Shown here piece by piece: positions 1-10,330 of a stretch of 64,000 bases of DNA; the stretch's first letter is position 1, and each line of letters starts with the position of its first letter. The translations under genes were made by a program, and so were the position numbers. This DNA comes from Diploptera punctata. Lineage: Eukaryota; Arthropoda; Insecta; Blattodea; Blaberidae. The notes beneath the pieces are model-generated. The model ran no database searches. It saw only the letters and a list, made by a program, of their open reading frames with translations, and was not told where the DNA came from. Where the stretch lies: contig JASPKZ010010236.1 of NCBI GenBank assembly GCA_030220185.1, positions 90,367-154,366 on the forward strand. The letters are read 5' to 3'.

Positions 1-81
1 TATAATACAAATTGTAATTGATATAAATATAAATAAACTCTAATAAAGCACCAATCAATTGGTATAATTATAAATAAACTC

Positions 82-127
<46 letters not shown>

Positions 128-300
128 TACCAATTAATTGATAAACTCTAATAATAATAATAATAATAATAATAAAATACCAATTGATTGATATAAATAT
201 AAATAAACTAACAACGATAAAATACCAATTGATTGATATAAATATAAATAAACTAACAACGATAAAACACCAATTAATTGGTATAAATATAAATAAACTC

Positions 301-334
<34 letters not shown>

Positions 335-355
335 CACTAATTACCAATTAATTGA
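1..355. repeat. 45-bp minisatellite with (TAA)n expansions
   Basis: A unit of about 45 bp built around CAATTGATTGATATAAATAT and AAATAAACT repeats several times. Two near-identical full units lie at 181-225 and 226-270, with diverged units at about 11, 53, 129 and 271. Pure (TAA)n runs interrupt the array at 84-126, 151-173 and 301-332. Each TAA tract follows the same AAATAAACT end of a unit, so the microsatellites probably grew from a TAA already present in the unit. There is no coding potential; long reading frames here are artefacts of trinucleotide runs. Confidence 0.8.
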
Positions 356-469
356 TATTTTATTATTATTACTTTATTTATATTTAGAGGAAATTATAAA
401 TTTGATGAAGGACAGGGGACTGCAGGATGGTGACTGGAAGGTTAAGATTAAATAGAGAAAGAGAATTAA

Positions 470-1006
470 AACCTAATATTAATATAAAATAAAATAATTC
501 TGGAGGGTAAACCCATTGAACAAGTGAACCATTTTAAATACCTGGGTTATGAAATCTCCTATTTTAAAAGTGATCTATTTAACAAACTTAATAAATTTAA
601 TTATATATGTGGAACAATCAAAAGGATATTTAAAAGCACAAGAAAAGAAACAAAACTAAAATGTTATAAAGTACTGGCAGTCCCCTTATTATTGTATGGT
701 AGTGAATTTTGGGTTTTAACTAAAAGAGAAGAGAATATCATAGAAGCAGCTGAAATGAGATTTCTGAGAAGTGTGGCTGGTTGCAAACTTCTAGATAAGA
801 GAAGAAGTGAAGATATTAGAAATGAGCTAAATATCATTAAACTCTTAGATAGAATAGAAGAATCTAGAAAAAACTGGAAAGAACATGTTCAAAGAATGGA
901 AGATGATCGCATTCCCAAAATTATACTTAAATACAAACCAAAAGGACACAGGAATGTTGGTAGACCGAAGAAGAGATGGATCCAACTTTTGAATGAGAAT
1001 CTATGA
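470..1006 (+). mobile_element. LINE-A reverse-transcriptase C-terminal fragment
   Basis: An open frame at 524-1006 (160 codons) encodes the region after the RT fingers and palm of a non-LTR retrotransposon. Visible landmarks are HFKYLGYEI near the start, LLLYGSEFW at about residue 56, AEMRFLRSVAGC at about residue 76, an IRNELNI motif, then W-x2-HV-x-RM, RIPK and a terminal GRPKKRW box. Similarity probably starts slightly upstream, near 480, without a start codon. It lacks the catalytic YxDD domain and the endonuclease, so it is a 5'-truncated dead copy. Unlike the other LINE-A copies, its 3' flank does not show the GAACAGGCC tail. It is the longest uninterrupted LINE-A frame on this side of the window. 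Confidence 0.85.
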
Positions 1007-1010
1007 GACC

Positions 1011-1664
1011 GGATGTTATAAACCCAATTGGATTTATTAGGCTTAAAGGACCTTCGGGACTTGGAAAATCTGGTAGCGTTTATCTAGCCGAGCGTTAGTA
1101 TGAGGATGTACAGGTTACATGTTTTGAAATAAACAAATGGAGTCTTATTTTAAACTATTTTATTACTAAAGTATAAATAATTAGAAACCCTAAAATTCCT
1201 AGCCCTAAATCTAATCTAAGCCTATATTAAAAACTACAGTACTTTCTTGGGGGGGTTGAGTAGAGGGAGTTGTGGAATTTTTAAATCTAACCAAATCTAC
1301 ATGATTAAAAATGTTATATCCCTTTTCTAAAATATAGTTTCAAAAATGTTAATGGTACTTGATACAAATATAAAAGAAATGGACTACATTATTAAGAAAA
1401 ATGGTCGGTGACTTACCCTTCAGCCGTTTACACACACAGACAGACACGAGACCCTCACTTCTCAAGTGTTATATACTCAAAATGACCTCAAGTCACCCAT
1501 AACTGTACCAACTAACATTCCAATGAACTAAAAGTAGGGATGTTTACAGTTAGCTTAAGCAAACTTTGCTCTGAACTATATTATGTCTAAACTCTATCTC
1601 AACAGACTTTGAATGTCTAAAGTCCATCTCAAACGACTTTGCTCGAATAATTAAAATAATCTAT
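1011..1664. other. AT-rich stretch, nothing recognised
   Basis: No RT, transposase or pol III box was seen. A G run at 1249-1255 and a short run of CA/GA dinucleotides near 1430-1450 are the only low-complexity features. Confidence 0.4.
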
Positions 1665-2127
1665 AAAACAAGAAAAAATCTATATAAAGAACTATGTATT
1701 CATAACATATTCCCCCCTTCTCAATTCCAAGAAAGGGTCTTTTAAGGCCCTTTTTGGGGCCGCTGAAGTTGTGTACTTAGACTACGCACAAGCTTTTTAA
1801 TTGATCTGGATTTTGTTTACATTGATACTACAGATTTGCTCTATCTCCTGTTCCTAAAGGCTACTTAACTCTTTCTAATATAGTATTCATAAACAGGAAT
1901 TTTAACAGAAACAATTGTAACACAGTCATAAAATTTAGTGTTCAAGTTAATCCATTTTCTCTTTACAATTAACCGCAGTTCCCTTCCTCTATATGGGACA
2001 TAGACGTTTTCATACTTTATCAAACCACATTTCTGGTTTTCAAATTACATCTGGAAAATGGATTAGCCTGTCACTCCGAACCTGAAACAAGAAAACATAT
2101 ATATAAAGAACTATGTATTCATAACAC
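1665..2127. repeat. Pair of ~42-bp direct repeats 420 bp apart
   Basis: The block at 1665-1707 recurs at about 2084-2126. Both contain AACAAGAAAA followed by ATAAAGAACTATGTATTC, with few differences. The interval between them is non-coding and contains a GC-richer C-run segment (TATTCCCCCCTTC, 1709-1721). The second copy abuts a LINE-A 3' end at 2127. The repeat is longer than a normal LINE target duplication, so it may be a small unrecognised element or a template-switch scar. Confidence 0.55.
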
Positions 2128-2178
2128 CGGAACAAGCCACATGGGCTTAATCCATGATTGTTGATGATGATGATGATA
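2127..2178 (+). mobile_element. Extremely truncated LINE-A 3' end
   Basis: Only about 50 bp of the element remains: CGGAACAAGCC, then GGGCTTAATCCATG, then a (GAT)n tail to 2178. The same end follows the GRP-x-RW box in the copies at 6.1, 34.3, 53.3 and 57.0 kb, so this is a very severe 5' truncation of the same LINE. Confidence 0.75.
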
Positions 2179-2309
2179 TTGAGCACATTTAAAACCTGTT
2201 AAAAAAAAAGTGAGCTGTCTCAAGCGGCAGTGTTTTAAAATCGTATCTAGGAAGTCCCGCGTTCAACCTGATTCAAGTTTTTTTTCAGTCATTAAATAAA
2301 ATGTTAAAT

Positions 2310-2560
2310 TAGGTTTTCATTGATTGATTGATTCCCCTTTGTCCCTCTGCGGAAACATAGGTCCTTCCCCAGTGGGAAGTTTCTTAACCAAACGAATTTA
2401 GTTACGCTTATTTCCTTGCATATGTCAGCGAGGGACATATGGTTAGTATATCGCCTCCAGGCGACATCTAGTATGAAGCGAAAGTATTAGTCGGATATTT
2501 GAAGTATAAATTTTTGCGCAGAGGTCTTTTTATTCAGACTTGAGGATCTATTAAGCAGAT
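2310..2560 (-). mobile_element. SINE-2, 3' part only
   Basis: Reverse-strand body of the SINE-2 family without its tRNA-like head. It shares with the full copy at 39.1-39.5 kb the AATTTAGTTAC segment, the ATGTCA..ACAT segment and the GAGGTCTTTTTATTCAG segment. A TGATTGATTGATT run at its low-coordinate end may be the tail. It abuts a MITE-M half at about 2575. Confidence 0.65.
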
Positions 2561-2585
2561 GTATATCCCTGCATGAGTTAAGCAC

Positions 2586-2811
2586 AGAGTGAAGTGAAGC
2601 GAGAAGTGGCGGGGACGGCGGGTAGTGAGGTTTTCCAGTATGCCAAAACAGGAGTTGTGTTACCTCCCCGTAGTTTAAATGAGAGATTTGGTACTGTGTT
2701 TTAGAGTCTGACAGTTAAAAAGGCGGATTTTTTTTTTTGACACGGCCTTTGTACATCTCAGGAATAAATTTCAAAGTAGGTTTTGGCATGCAATGGTTGA
2801 CAGTTCCCTTG
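2586..2811 (+). mobile_element. MITE-M, one half
   Basis: Right half of the CAAGGGAACTGTC-ended MITE. It ends in AGGTTTTGGCATGCAATG, then GACAGTTCCCTTG at 2799-2811. The left terminal repeat is missing, and the break coincides with the SINE-2 fragment. It shares an internal purine-rich core (GCGGGTAGTGAGG-like) with the copies at 38.1 and 49.6 kb. Confidence 0.7.
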
Positions 2812-3288
2812 TAAAGAAAAGGAAGATAGAATGAAATAAAGAATCCAACGATAGAAGAATTGAAGACGCTGAAACAATAATTAATGACTACGCTGTGTAT
2901 AACAATTATTTAAAATTACAAAAGTGTGAAATTGGTGATGAAGTGTTTTGAAATGAACATAGATGAGTAACCACGCGATAAATCGGTATTAATCGATTGT
3001 TGTCTGTTAGCGCCTGCCTTGAAAGTGAGTCTTATTTTTCTTCCTATGTGTAACAGAGCGTTCAGCCATGTCGGTTGCTTAACGACAGCAAAAACTAACA
3101 TATAAAAAGCTTATTTGTCACGTAATGGAGTATTCAATAAACAGATGCAGGACTGGAAGCGCCAGTTAAGTGGCTTATATTGAGCTTCAAATTTAAGTTA
3201 AAATACCAAAAGCACAGGAACCAAATGAAAATTATTTGACGGTTCTACATCCGTTATCACACAAGCAAGTAAGTATAGTTAAATGATG
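2812..3288. other. No recognised feature
   Basis: A reverse-strand frame of 61 codons at 2916-3101 has no recognisable motif. Base composition is somewhat less AT-rich than neighbouring spacers. Confidence 0.35.
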
Positions 3289-3295
3289 TACCTGA

Positions 3296-3591
3296 CGCCG
3301 TAGCGTAGTGGTTAAGGCACTGAGCTACAAGCCGGAAGGTCGAGGGTTCAAGTCCCGGTGGGGTCAGGATTTTTAAACTGACCCAAACCTTCTGGCGGCA
3401 CTATGGCCCTGGGGTCGACTCAGCCTCTAACGGAAATGAGTACCAGACGCTTGTTCTGGGGGTAAAGGCGGCCGTCACGCAGGGCTTACAACCCGGCTGA
3501 CATCAAGTGCCGATTGTCCAGAAATAGTGGGAGCCTTAACCTCCTACTGCCCCAAGGGCCTCCTGAGGCCTGTAGTGGGATTACTTTACTT
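3296..3591 (+). mobile_element. SINE-1, complete
   Basis: tRNA-derived head with A box TAGCGTAGTGG (3301-3311) and B box GGTTCAAGTCC (3345-3355). The body contains GGTCGACTCAGCCTC and CCCGGCTGACATCAAG. The tail is TTACTTTACTTTACC. A possible 7-bp duplication TACCTGA flanks it (3289-3295 and 3592-3598); this is short enough to be chance. It is the best-preserved plus-strand SINE-1 here and serves as reference for the minus copies at 28.2, 28.6, 36.3, 37.4 and 51.5 kb and the plus copy at 58.7 kb. Confidence 0.88.
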
Positions 3592-3924
3592 TACCTGAAA
3601 TAATTTTCTTTAATTTAAATAATTCGAACAAATTCTTTATTTTCCTTAACTTCATCTCTCCATTTGTAGACACTTTTTTATGCCCCCATGCGTGCCGCAC
3701 CTTACAGAGACACGCCCTATTAGGAAAATTTTTAACTCTAGATCACAAACATACTTTCTGACTACACAAATACATGGAGACTTTCTCCGGATGTGTGATC
3801 ACCTCAACGCCATGGCTACCTCCGACATTATATGAACATTTACGAGGAGATGCACAATTTATCACACATTTTAACTAAAGAATGTGAATATGATAGATGG
3901 GAGTTTGAGGAGTATTTGGCCCTT

Positions 3925-4045
3925 AAAGTTTATTGACATCAGGTGAGGAAAAATCTCACCCAGGAAACCTGTCCCGACCGGAGATCGAACCCGGGTCCGC
4001 TGTGTCCCAGGCAAAGACGATACCCAGATACTACAGCGGATAACA
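3925..4045 (-). mobile_element. SINE-4 fragment
   Basis: Reverse complement of the SINE-4 head and proximal body: GGTGAGGAAAAATCTCACC, CTGTCCCGACCGG, and the B-box complement at GGAGATCGAACCCGGG. The head is diverged (TACTACAGCGGATAAC), and the element's (GAT)n-rich distal part is absent. Confidence 0.7.
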
Positions 4046-4078
4046 ATTTGTACAAATTATAAGAAGTGTTATTATTCT

Positions 4079-4079
4079 G

Positions 4080-4165
<86 letters not shown>
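4079..4165. repeat. (TTA)n microsatellite
   Basis: About 27 uninterrupted TTA/ATT units. No LINE hairpin (see 22083) is directly attached, so its origin is not visible. Confidence 0.95.
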
Positions 4166-4254
4166 TTACATATTAATAGTATCACAATCCCAAATACTCG
4201 TATCAAGATTTCTTCTCATTTAGAGGTTACTGCCATTTGCACTGGTAGTAGTAG

Positions 4255-4497
4255 TTTTTTATTTAGCGAAGCTCAATTGCTCGGCGCAATTCGAGTATGG
4301 CATGATACATTTGCTAAGATTCTTTTACGTAGGACTACAGCAAATCTTCGTCCCATAGCTTGACTTCCTTTCCGTAAGAAGCTATAGTCTGGATTTTTAC
4401 GCCCTTAATGATCTATCGGCCCCGACCGAGATATAACTCGCGAACCTTGGATCAGGGGCGAGAATTATGCCCGCAAGACCACCAGTACCGATGCATA
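4255..4497 (-). mobile_element. SINE-3
   Basis: Minus-strand SINE with head complement CATCGGTACTGGTGGTC at its high-coordinate end, a B-box-like GGTTCGCGAGTTATATC, then GGTCGGGGCCGATAG. The body carries CTTCCTTTCCG..GAAG and a terminal AGCGAAGCTCAATTGC. A second, split copy lies at 35.3-35.7 kb, which is how the family was delimited. Confidence 0.65.
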
Positions 4498-4499
4498 GG

Positions 4500-5076
4500 C
4501 AGTGGTTTTTGAAACCCTTATTGAGGTTATATTGGATAAAATTGGAAATGCTTCAGTTCGAAATCTTATATTTGTTCAATGTTCTCATGGAGCAGATATT
4601 TACAGTTTGATTCATTTGATTCAATTTACATTTTCGAAGAATATTTACGCTTTCGACCAAATATCTCTCTTTTGTAGGCCTATAGTCTGTATTTTATTTA
4701 TTTTTATTATTTTTTTAGAATTAGGAGAATACAAATTTTTAAAAAATCAGTAAAAGTAGTAGAAATGATGTTTTGAAATCTATAAATATCTATATTACTG
4801 TACATCTTAAATCATTACTGCTTGACTTCACGAATTCTAACCATACGTAGCAACATATTCAACAAAATCATCCAGCTTTTAATCACAATTTAGCCAATTT
4901 TGCAATTTTAACTCTTACAGTAGATCGAAAACTCAATTTTTATTCCTTTATTAGAAAATAATTCTTAGACTACGGTTGTGTCTTATACATTGCTCGCAGT
5001 CCCAAGGATCAAGCCTCGGATCAAAGACGGAATCAAAATGCCAAATTATGAGCGTAAAATGTAAATAATTTAACAT
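4500..5076. other. AT-rich spacer
   Basis: An 83-codon plus-strand frame at 4502-4753 has no recognised motif and ends in a lysine/asparagine-rich low-complexity stretch. Nothing else was recognised. Confidence 0.35.
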
Positions 5077-5563
5077 GTGAACAGCCGCCCAGAACAAAGT
5101 TGTAATCCTCATTTTATCGAAAGTTGACTTTTACATGAAAAAAGTAGTTAAGGCCCGTGAGATTTCGAAGGACTGTTGGATATGTTCTACATAATATACT
5201 AGGGCATTCGATACGTAAATTAAACATTGTTGTAAATCAGCGATCCTTGTGGTGACCATTGTAATCTTGTAGTAGGGCCTATGTTGTTGAGCAGTCATTA
5301 TTGTCTAAATATATATTATTGAAAGTCTTGAAATAGCAGTATTTTGGGGATATATTCACTGATTGTCACATTTAGTAAAGTAATGCCGCCATAAAAAGCT
5401 GTTCAGTCGAATTAGTTTAGAAGGAAGAATTGGAAAGTACTCAAACATCCACCAAATTCACCAACAGGAGTATTCGTGACTATAACGTATTCACAAAGAT
5501 CAAAGAACCTCTAGAAAACATTAAACTTCGATCAAGAGCTTTTAGCTTTGGATTCATACGAAG

Positions 5564-6000
5564 CTATTAACCCGGCTCAGTGTAAACAGGGGGCTTAGGC
5601 TGTAACTGTTTACAACTGACAGGCGCGTTCTCGTCGCAGGGGTGAACGCTAATATATTAGTGACTAAGTCCTGTCAGGGACCCAGTCTCTCGGGGTATAT
5701 CGAGAGCCCCTGCCCAGGGATACGGACGAAGACCTTAACGGCAAGAACAACAAGATGGAACAAGCTTTCAAATTTTGTAATTGGCGGAAGAGGCAACCCT
5801 CTCCTTAGGGCGAAATATAAGGGCCCATCTCCGGGGTAAGAAGGAGAAAGCCCTCAACGGTCTGAGAAGAGCGGAAGAGGCAACCCTCCCACTAGGGCTG
5901 ATATAATGGGAGGTTATGACGATGAACCTTAAGAAGGCAGCCCCTTCAATCGTCTCACCCTGCGAGGTGCCAGTAACACCTTCAGGGAACAATCTACATT
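5564..6000 (+). other. GC-rich segment with 87-bp tandem repeat
   Basis: Markedly more GC-rich than its surroundings. The phrase GCGGAAGAGGCAACCCTC occurs at about 5785 and again at about 5872, each followed by TAGGGC and a TATAA block, giving a two-unit tandem of about 87 bp. A hairpin CTCTCGGGGTATATCGAGAG lies at about 5687-5706. Composition and position directly upstream of a LINE-A 3' end suggest a retroelement 5' leader, but no protein motif supports this. Confidence 0.45.
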
Positions 6001-6011
6001 ACTAAATGTTT

Positions 6012-6180
6012 ACATGAAAGCAATCGGATTCCAAAATTATTGCTAAATTATAAACCGCGCGGAAGGAGAAATATTGGTCGCCCACACAGAAGATGGTCTG
6101 AACAATTTTAACAATTCTAGCTTTCATGAAACTGGAACGAGCCAACAGGCTTAATCCCTGGAAGATGATGATGATGATGA
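6012..6180 (+). mobile_element. LINE-A 3' end fragment
   Basis: Encodes the last RT residues, NRIPKLLLNYKPRG then NIGRPHRRW, before a stop. The usual LINE-A 3' end follows: GGAACGAGCCAACAGGC, TTAATCC and (GAT)n to 6180. Everything upstream of the RIPK motif is missing. It sits directly against the GC-rich segment, which might be the 5' leader of an internally deleted copy. Confidence 0.8.
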
Positions 6181-6502
6181 GTTGATATCCAGAAAGCTCT
6201 AGATCGATCAGTAAAAGAGGTACCCAGAAATGATGTTGCAGATTGAGTGCTCCGTCTTCCAAGGATTTGGCAATGTATAGTTGACTTGGCAAGAGACTAT
6301 AAATGAAGTTCGTAATGTCAAAAGTAACCTAAATATTTGTTATGATGTTATAGCAGTGTTTGCTATTACTTATCGAATGCCCTAGTATTTGTTATTTTCA
6401 GGTATGTGATTTTTTTAATGAGCCATTAACTACCTTTTTCATCTTAATTTTTTGTTTTGGTTAAATGAGAGTTACAACCTTGTTCTAGGCGGCTATTCAA
6501 CT

Positions 6503-7187
6503 GGTAACTGAGGTATGGTTTGTCTGAGATCCTGGGTTCCTTCGCCAAATTCCTGTCTCTAGCTGCTTTATGAGCAAACAAATTTCTTCGGTTTAATTAA
6601 TTTACTCCCTGTTATACATTCCTTGTAGAGAGGAACCATTACTCTGGAGAGTTCAGGGAATAAAATCTACAGTTATTTATTTGGAAGTGGTATAACCATT
6701 ACCCTATTAAGTATATCCCAGAACAATTCCTTAACACAGAGGAATCGCAAATATTCACAATAGAGTAAGAGGAGCGTTCGCCATAACCTGTTGAAAAAAA
6801 AACAAGGACAAGAAATGGGAAGTCGCACAGAAAATGGCTGTACCAGATTGGCCCCGGAGAGTAACAGTTGTGAAATTTCATGTGACAACAGGAGGTGACT
6901 ACATGGCTAGTCTTCATATGCATATATTACTATCAGAGCCATATTACAAACTCTGCAATAGTCTGTTATTCATGAAATTCAACCACATCTCAAATTATCA
7001 GCTCTGTCAATTCATGGTGTGAATTGATACTGGGAGGCTAGAGACAAATTTAATTCTTTACTGCTTGCATATTCATATTGTATTAGTTAGTTATTCTTGT
7101 ATATATTGTAGGATTCTTTTTCACGTGATTTCTAGGCCAATAACTTAGGTTAACAGTCTCTGGATTAGAGAAATAAAATAAATTACC
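6503..7187. other. AT-rich spacer
   Basis: Short overlapping frames on both strands (6673-7022) have no family signature. Nothing else was recognised. Confidence 0.35.
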
Positions 7188-7201
7188 TAGAAGTGTCCAA
7201 T

Positions 7202-7797
7202 AAATGAAGTTCACAAAGAAATTAAACATAGGCTCAATTATGGAATTGCATACTACTCGTATTATGTATTACAAAGACCCTTGCCCTCCCAGCCTCTCTC
7301 AAAAAAATGTTAAACTGAAAATATATGAAACTGTTATTTTCCCAGTTATATTATATGGGTGCGAAACATGGACTCTTTCTTTAAGGGAGGAGAAAAGATT
7401 ACGAGTATCTGAGAATAAAATTCTCAGGAAAACATTTGGACCAAAGAGAGATGGACATGCGATTGGAGAAAACTGTATAACAGTTAGCTACATCATATTT
7501 ATAGGAAACCAGATATAATAAGAACACGGTTTAGTCTCGTAGACTGCGATGGGCAAGACATGTGGCATGAACAGGGAATGAAAGAGGGGCATGGAAACTT
7601 GTTATAGGGAAACCAGAGGGAAAACGCTTAGTTGGTAGACCATGAATCAGGTGGGAGAATAACATTAACCATGATTTGAGAAAAGTGGATTATACAAGGG
7701 ATGGATGATTGAAAAAAACATTAGCTCAGGATAAGATTGTTTGGAAAACGTACGTTCGCGCGGCCATGAACTTACGGGTTCAATATTCACAGTGAGT
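7202..7797 (+). mobile_element. LINE-B, 5'-truncated, with 14-bp TSD
   Basis: Starts inside the RT C-terminal region. It shows VILYGCETWTLSLREEKRL and a frame-broken continuation containing the GKPEGKR and WENNIN-like segments, and ends at TTCACAGTGAGT. Identical 14-bp flanks TAGAAGTGTCCAAT occur at 7188-7201 and 7798-7811, proving a target-primed insertion. There is no poly(A) tail. The frame is broken by stops and indels, so it is inactive. Related copies are at 14.9, 23.5, 25.6, 26.1, 42.0, 45.2, 57.6 and 61.3 kb. Confidence 0.9.
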
Positions 7798-7903
7798 TAG
7801 AAGTGTCCAATGATCGTGAGTTGGAATCAATGGACATTCTCTGTTTTGGTATTATCATAAGGTTCCCTCCATTTTGAATTACTAGAAACAACTCATGTAT
7901 ATC

Positions 7904-8514
7904 AAAAGAAAAAACGAAAATAATGGCATTTGGGGAAAGGAACATATAAGATCAAAAATCGTAATAGACAACAAACCTTTGGAACAAGTAACAAATTTTA
8001 ATTATTTGGGTTGTAATTTTACTATAAACACAAAAACTGAAAGAGACATACATATGAAACTGTCGAAATTTCAAATGATATGCGGAACTATACATAAAAC
8101 ATTAAAGAATAAAACAAGAAGAGATACTAGATTGAAGTTTTATAAAACATTGGCAGTTCCTGCATTACTTTTTGGGAGCGAAACTTGGGTAATGTCCAAA
8201 AAATTGCAAAGTAGAATACAAAGCGCAGAAATTAACTTCCTTAGAAGAACAAAAGGCTGCACAAGATTGGATCGGATAAGGAATGAAGATATAAGAACAG
8301 AGTTAAATATATATCAATTGGATGATGAAAATCAGAGAATATGGAGAGAAATGGTTTACACATATGGAAAGAATGAATGTAACAAGATTACCAAGAGCAG
8401 CATTCAACTACAAGCCGAGAGGTTCAAGGAATGTAGGAAGGCCAGTGAAAAGATGGACAGAACAACTGTGAGGCGGAACAGGCAATTTGCCTAGCCCGTG
8501 AAGTGAAGAAGAAG
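7904..8514 (+). mobile_element. LINE-A with 14-bp TSD
   Basis: Encodes, from about 7905, a stretch with KEHIRSKIVID, FNYLGCNF, MICGTIHKTL, ALLFGSETWVM, AEINFLRRTKGCTRLDRIRN and EDIRTELNI. One frameshift near 8360 precedes a GRP-x-KRW box in another frame. The 3' end is GGAACAGGCAATTTGCC followed by (GAA)n. Flanks AACTCAtGTATaTC (7890-7903) and AACTCAcGTATgTC (8515-8528) form a TSD with two mismatches. It lacks the YxDD palm and endonuclease. It lies only 92 bp from the LINE-B TSD. Confidence 0.9.
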
Positions 8515-8528
8515 AACTCACGTATGTC

Positions 8529-8849
8529 TTTTCTGGATTAAAGAAAACACAAGAAGTAGATGTAGACATTCATGTTTGGTAGGGATAAGACTGTGCATGT
8601 TGACGGAAATGAAGTGTGTTCGGAACTCGGTTTATTTGTCTTAGATGTTGGGAAGTAAGTCAGCAAGTCGCATTATGTGGAACAACTAGTGAAACTTCAC
8701 AGCAGGTGACTCTTTAATATCATTGCGGTTTTATCTTGAAACAAATTCATTTTAAAAAGCCATCATTATTCAAATTATAACGTTCTATTTTTGCCTTCTA
8801 CATCAATCACGATCTCGTTTCACCCCTCAACTTATTTTTTTTATTTAGT
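8529..8849. other. No recognised feature
   Basis: Mixed-composition spacer; no RT, pol III box or terminal repeat was identified. Confidence 0.35.
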
Positions 8850-9085
8850 TATTTATTTATTTATTTATTTATTTAGCCTGGTGGAGTTAAGGCCATGTGG
8901 CCTTCTCTTCCACTCACCAGAACAAGCATATGTTACATATGAATACAAAAAAAAATACAATAATAGTCATATAAAACAGGACAAACATATGTTACACATG
9001 AATACAAAAAAATTACAATAGTAGTCATATTAGACAGGACAAACCTGTTACATATGAATACAAAAAAAAAGTTACAATAATAGTT
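8850..9085 (-). mobile_element. LINE 3' hairpin end plus 55-bp tandem repeats
   Basis: Minus-strand copy of the hairpin terminus (CTGGTGAGTGGAAGAGAAGG / GGCCTTAACTCCACCAGG). Here it is flanked by a (TTTA)n tail at about 8846-8876 rather than (TAA)n. Upstream in the element (8928-9085) a unit of about 55 bp, CATATGTTACATATGAATAC followed by A-rich DNA and CAATAATAGTCATAT, repeats three times. The remaining body towards 9700 may belong to the same LINE 3' UTR, but I cannot show it. Confidence 0.7.
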
Positions 9086-9796
9086 ATTGAACAATTCATT
9101 ATCTGTCATATTGAATAATAATGAAATTAATGTCTAATAATAGAATGAAACTAAATACAATTAAAATTAAATTAATGATACAATGAATAAAAAAGGAATA
9201 ACAGCTCGAATCTACTATGCATAAAAAGAAGAGAAAAAAAAACACTACAATGAATTAATCTACGCTTTTTATACAAGGCATTAGGTAAATATATTAACAA
9301 ATCCTAAGTCTATTTTTATTAAATAATGCAAAAACGCATTATTAATTCTTAAAAAGTAGTATTAGTGAGTTGTTTCTGTTAGTGATTTTATTTTCAATTT
9401 ATTTCTGAAAGATGGTAAAGTTTGGCAGTCTCCTCGATATGAAAATAAATTCATAACATTCAGCGTTATAAGGTTCGTACCTTCTTTATAATAAATGCAA
9501 TGCTCGATTCATTGCAGTGAATGTATGCACTAAGCTTAACATGAATAGATTATTCCATAGCAGAAAAGGCAGGACTGCTGAAGGAACACTAATAGCTTGA
9601 CTTCTCCACCATGCCGTATGAGATCTTAACATCCCGTTGCCTAATTGAGATATCATAACACGCCACTGTAGACAATATAATTATTTCCTTGCGTTCCGAA
9701 ACCATAATTATGTAATATTGATTGTCGGTAATATGTTCTAAAGAAATATTTCAGTTTTACCTCTATAACCATAAAATTCTCATTTTATATTAAACT
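9086..9796. other. Unassigned repeat-like DNA
   Basis: Possibly the 3' UTR and C-terminal part of the minus-strand LINE at 8850. On the minus strand near 9400 a short frame reads LPSFRNKLK, resembling the LP-x-F-K-x-LK phrase common at LINE ORF ends. Support is weak. Confidence 0.3.
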
Positions 9797-10330
9797 ACCT
9801 AATACCCAGCGTGCGCTGCTACGCCTAAATAAATTAAATGTGTTATGTTGAGTTGAATAAGTGAAATGAAAAATAATAATTATAAATTTATATCATAATT
9901 ACTTTTTTATATGCCCCGTGTTGATTACATCACATTGCCCGGGAATCTACGTCATCCGATCTTCTTGTCATTAATGGCTGAAAGACAAAAACGGTTATTG
10001 TACGTTATCCGAAAAAAAATATACTGTAGCGGACTTTTTTTTAGAGTTCTTTGAGATAGTTAATGATATGTACATTAAGTCTGTGTATTTGTTATGATTT
10101 AGGCAGCGTAAGCTATTTAAGTGTCCAAAAAGCTACTTTTTTAGTGTATTGATGCCCGTATTTATTTTTTTAACTCCGGCCCTATAGTATGTACGGATGT
10201 TATATATTGTCCCAGAAAAATTCTCTAAATGATGAAAAAAAAAAAACATTCAAATCGTTTAAGTAGTTTTTGAGTTCATAAAGAACTGATAGACAAACAG
10301 ACTAGCACTCATTTTTATATATAAAGATGT
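9797..10330. repeat. Dispersed repeat X, copy 1
   Basis: Homologous along its whole length to 18388-18798. Shared landmarks in order are TAATACCC-G-GT-CGCTGCTACG, GTTGAATAAGT, GGGAAT-TAC, TGAAAGACAA, CCTATAGTATGTACG, ATTCAAATCG and TTTGAGTTCATAAAG. The end is TATATAAAGAT. No terminal inverted repeats and no coding frame were seen. This layout is common in non-autonomous insect repeats; the class is unknown. Confidence 0.7.

Larger units (their letters stand above)
5077..6502. mobile_element. 1.4-kb element with ~140-bp inverted ends
   Basis: The segment 5077-5217 is repeated in inverted orientation at 6364-6502. Shared blocks, read from the outside in, are AGCCGCC-AGAACAA, GTTGTAA, CTCATTT, ATGAAAAA-GTAGTTAA and ACTAGGGCATTCGATA. 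The interior holds a GC-rich segment (5564-6000) and a LINE-A 3' end (6012-6178). No transposase is recognisable. It could be a non-autonomous TIR transposon that received insertions; I could not identify a clear target duplication. Confidence 0.65.

Noticed and set aside
1665..2127. Solo-LTR pair of an LTR retrotransposon
   Set aside because: Direct repeats are only about 42 bp, without TG..CA ends, primer-binding site or gag-pol motifs. Kept only as an unexplained direct repeat.
2916..3101. A 61-codon minus-strand frame in non-repetitive DNA
   Set aside because: No motif, no exon signals, and length expected by chance.
3296..3370. tRNA gene at the SINE-1 head (A and B boxes present)
   Set aside because: No acceptor-stem pairing, and the same head followed by the same non-tRNA body occurs seven times. 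It is a SINE promoter, as are the heads at 12.38, 16.98, 30.45, 39.5, 45.73 and 63.87 kb.
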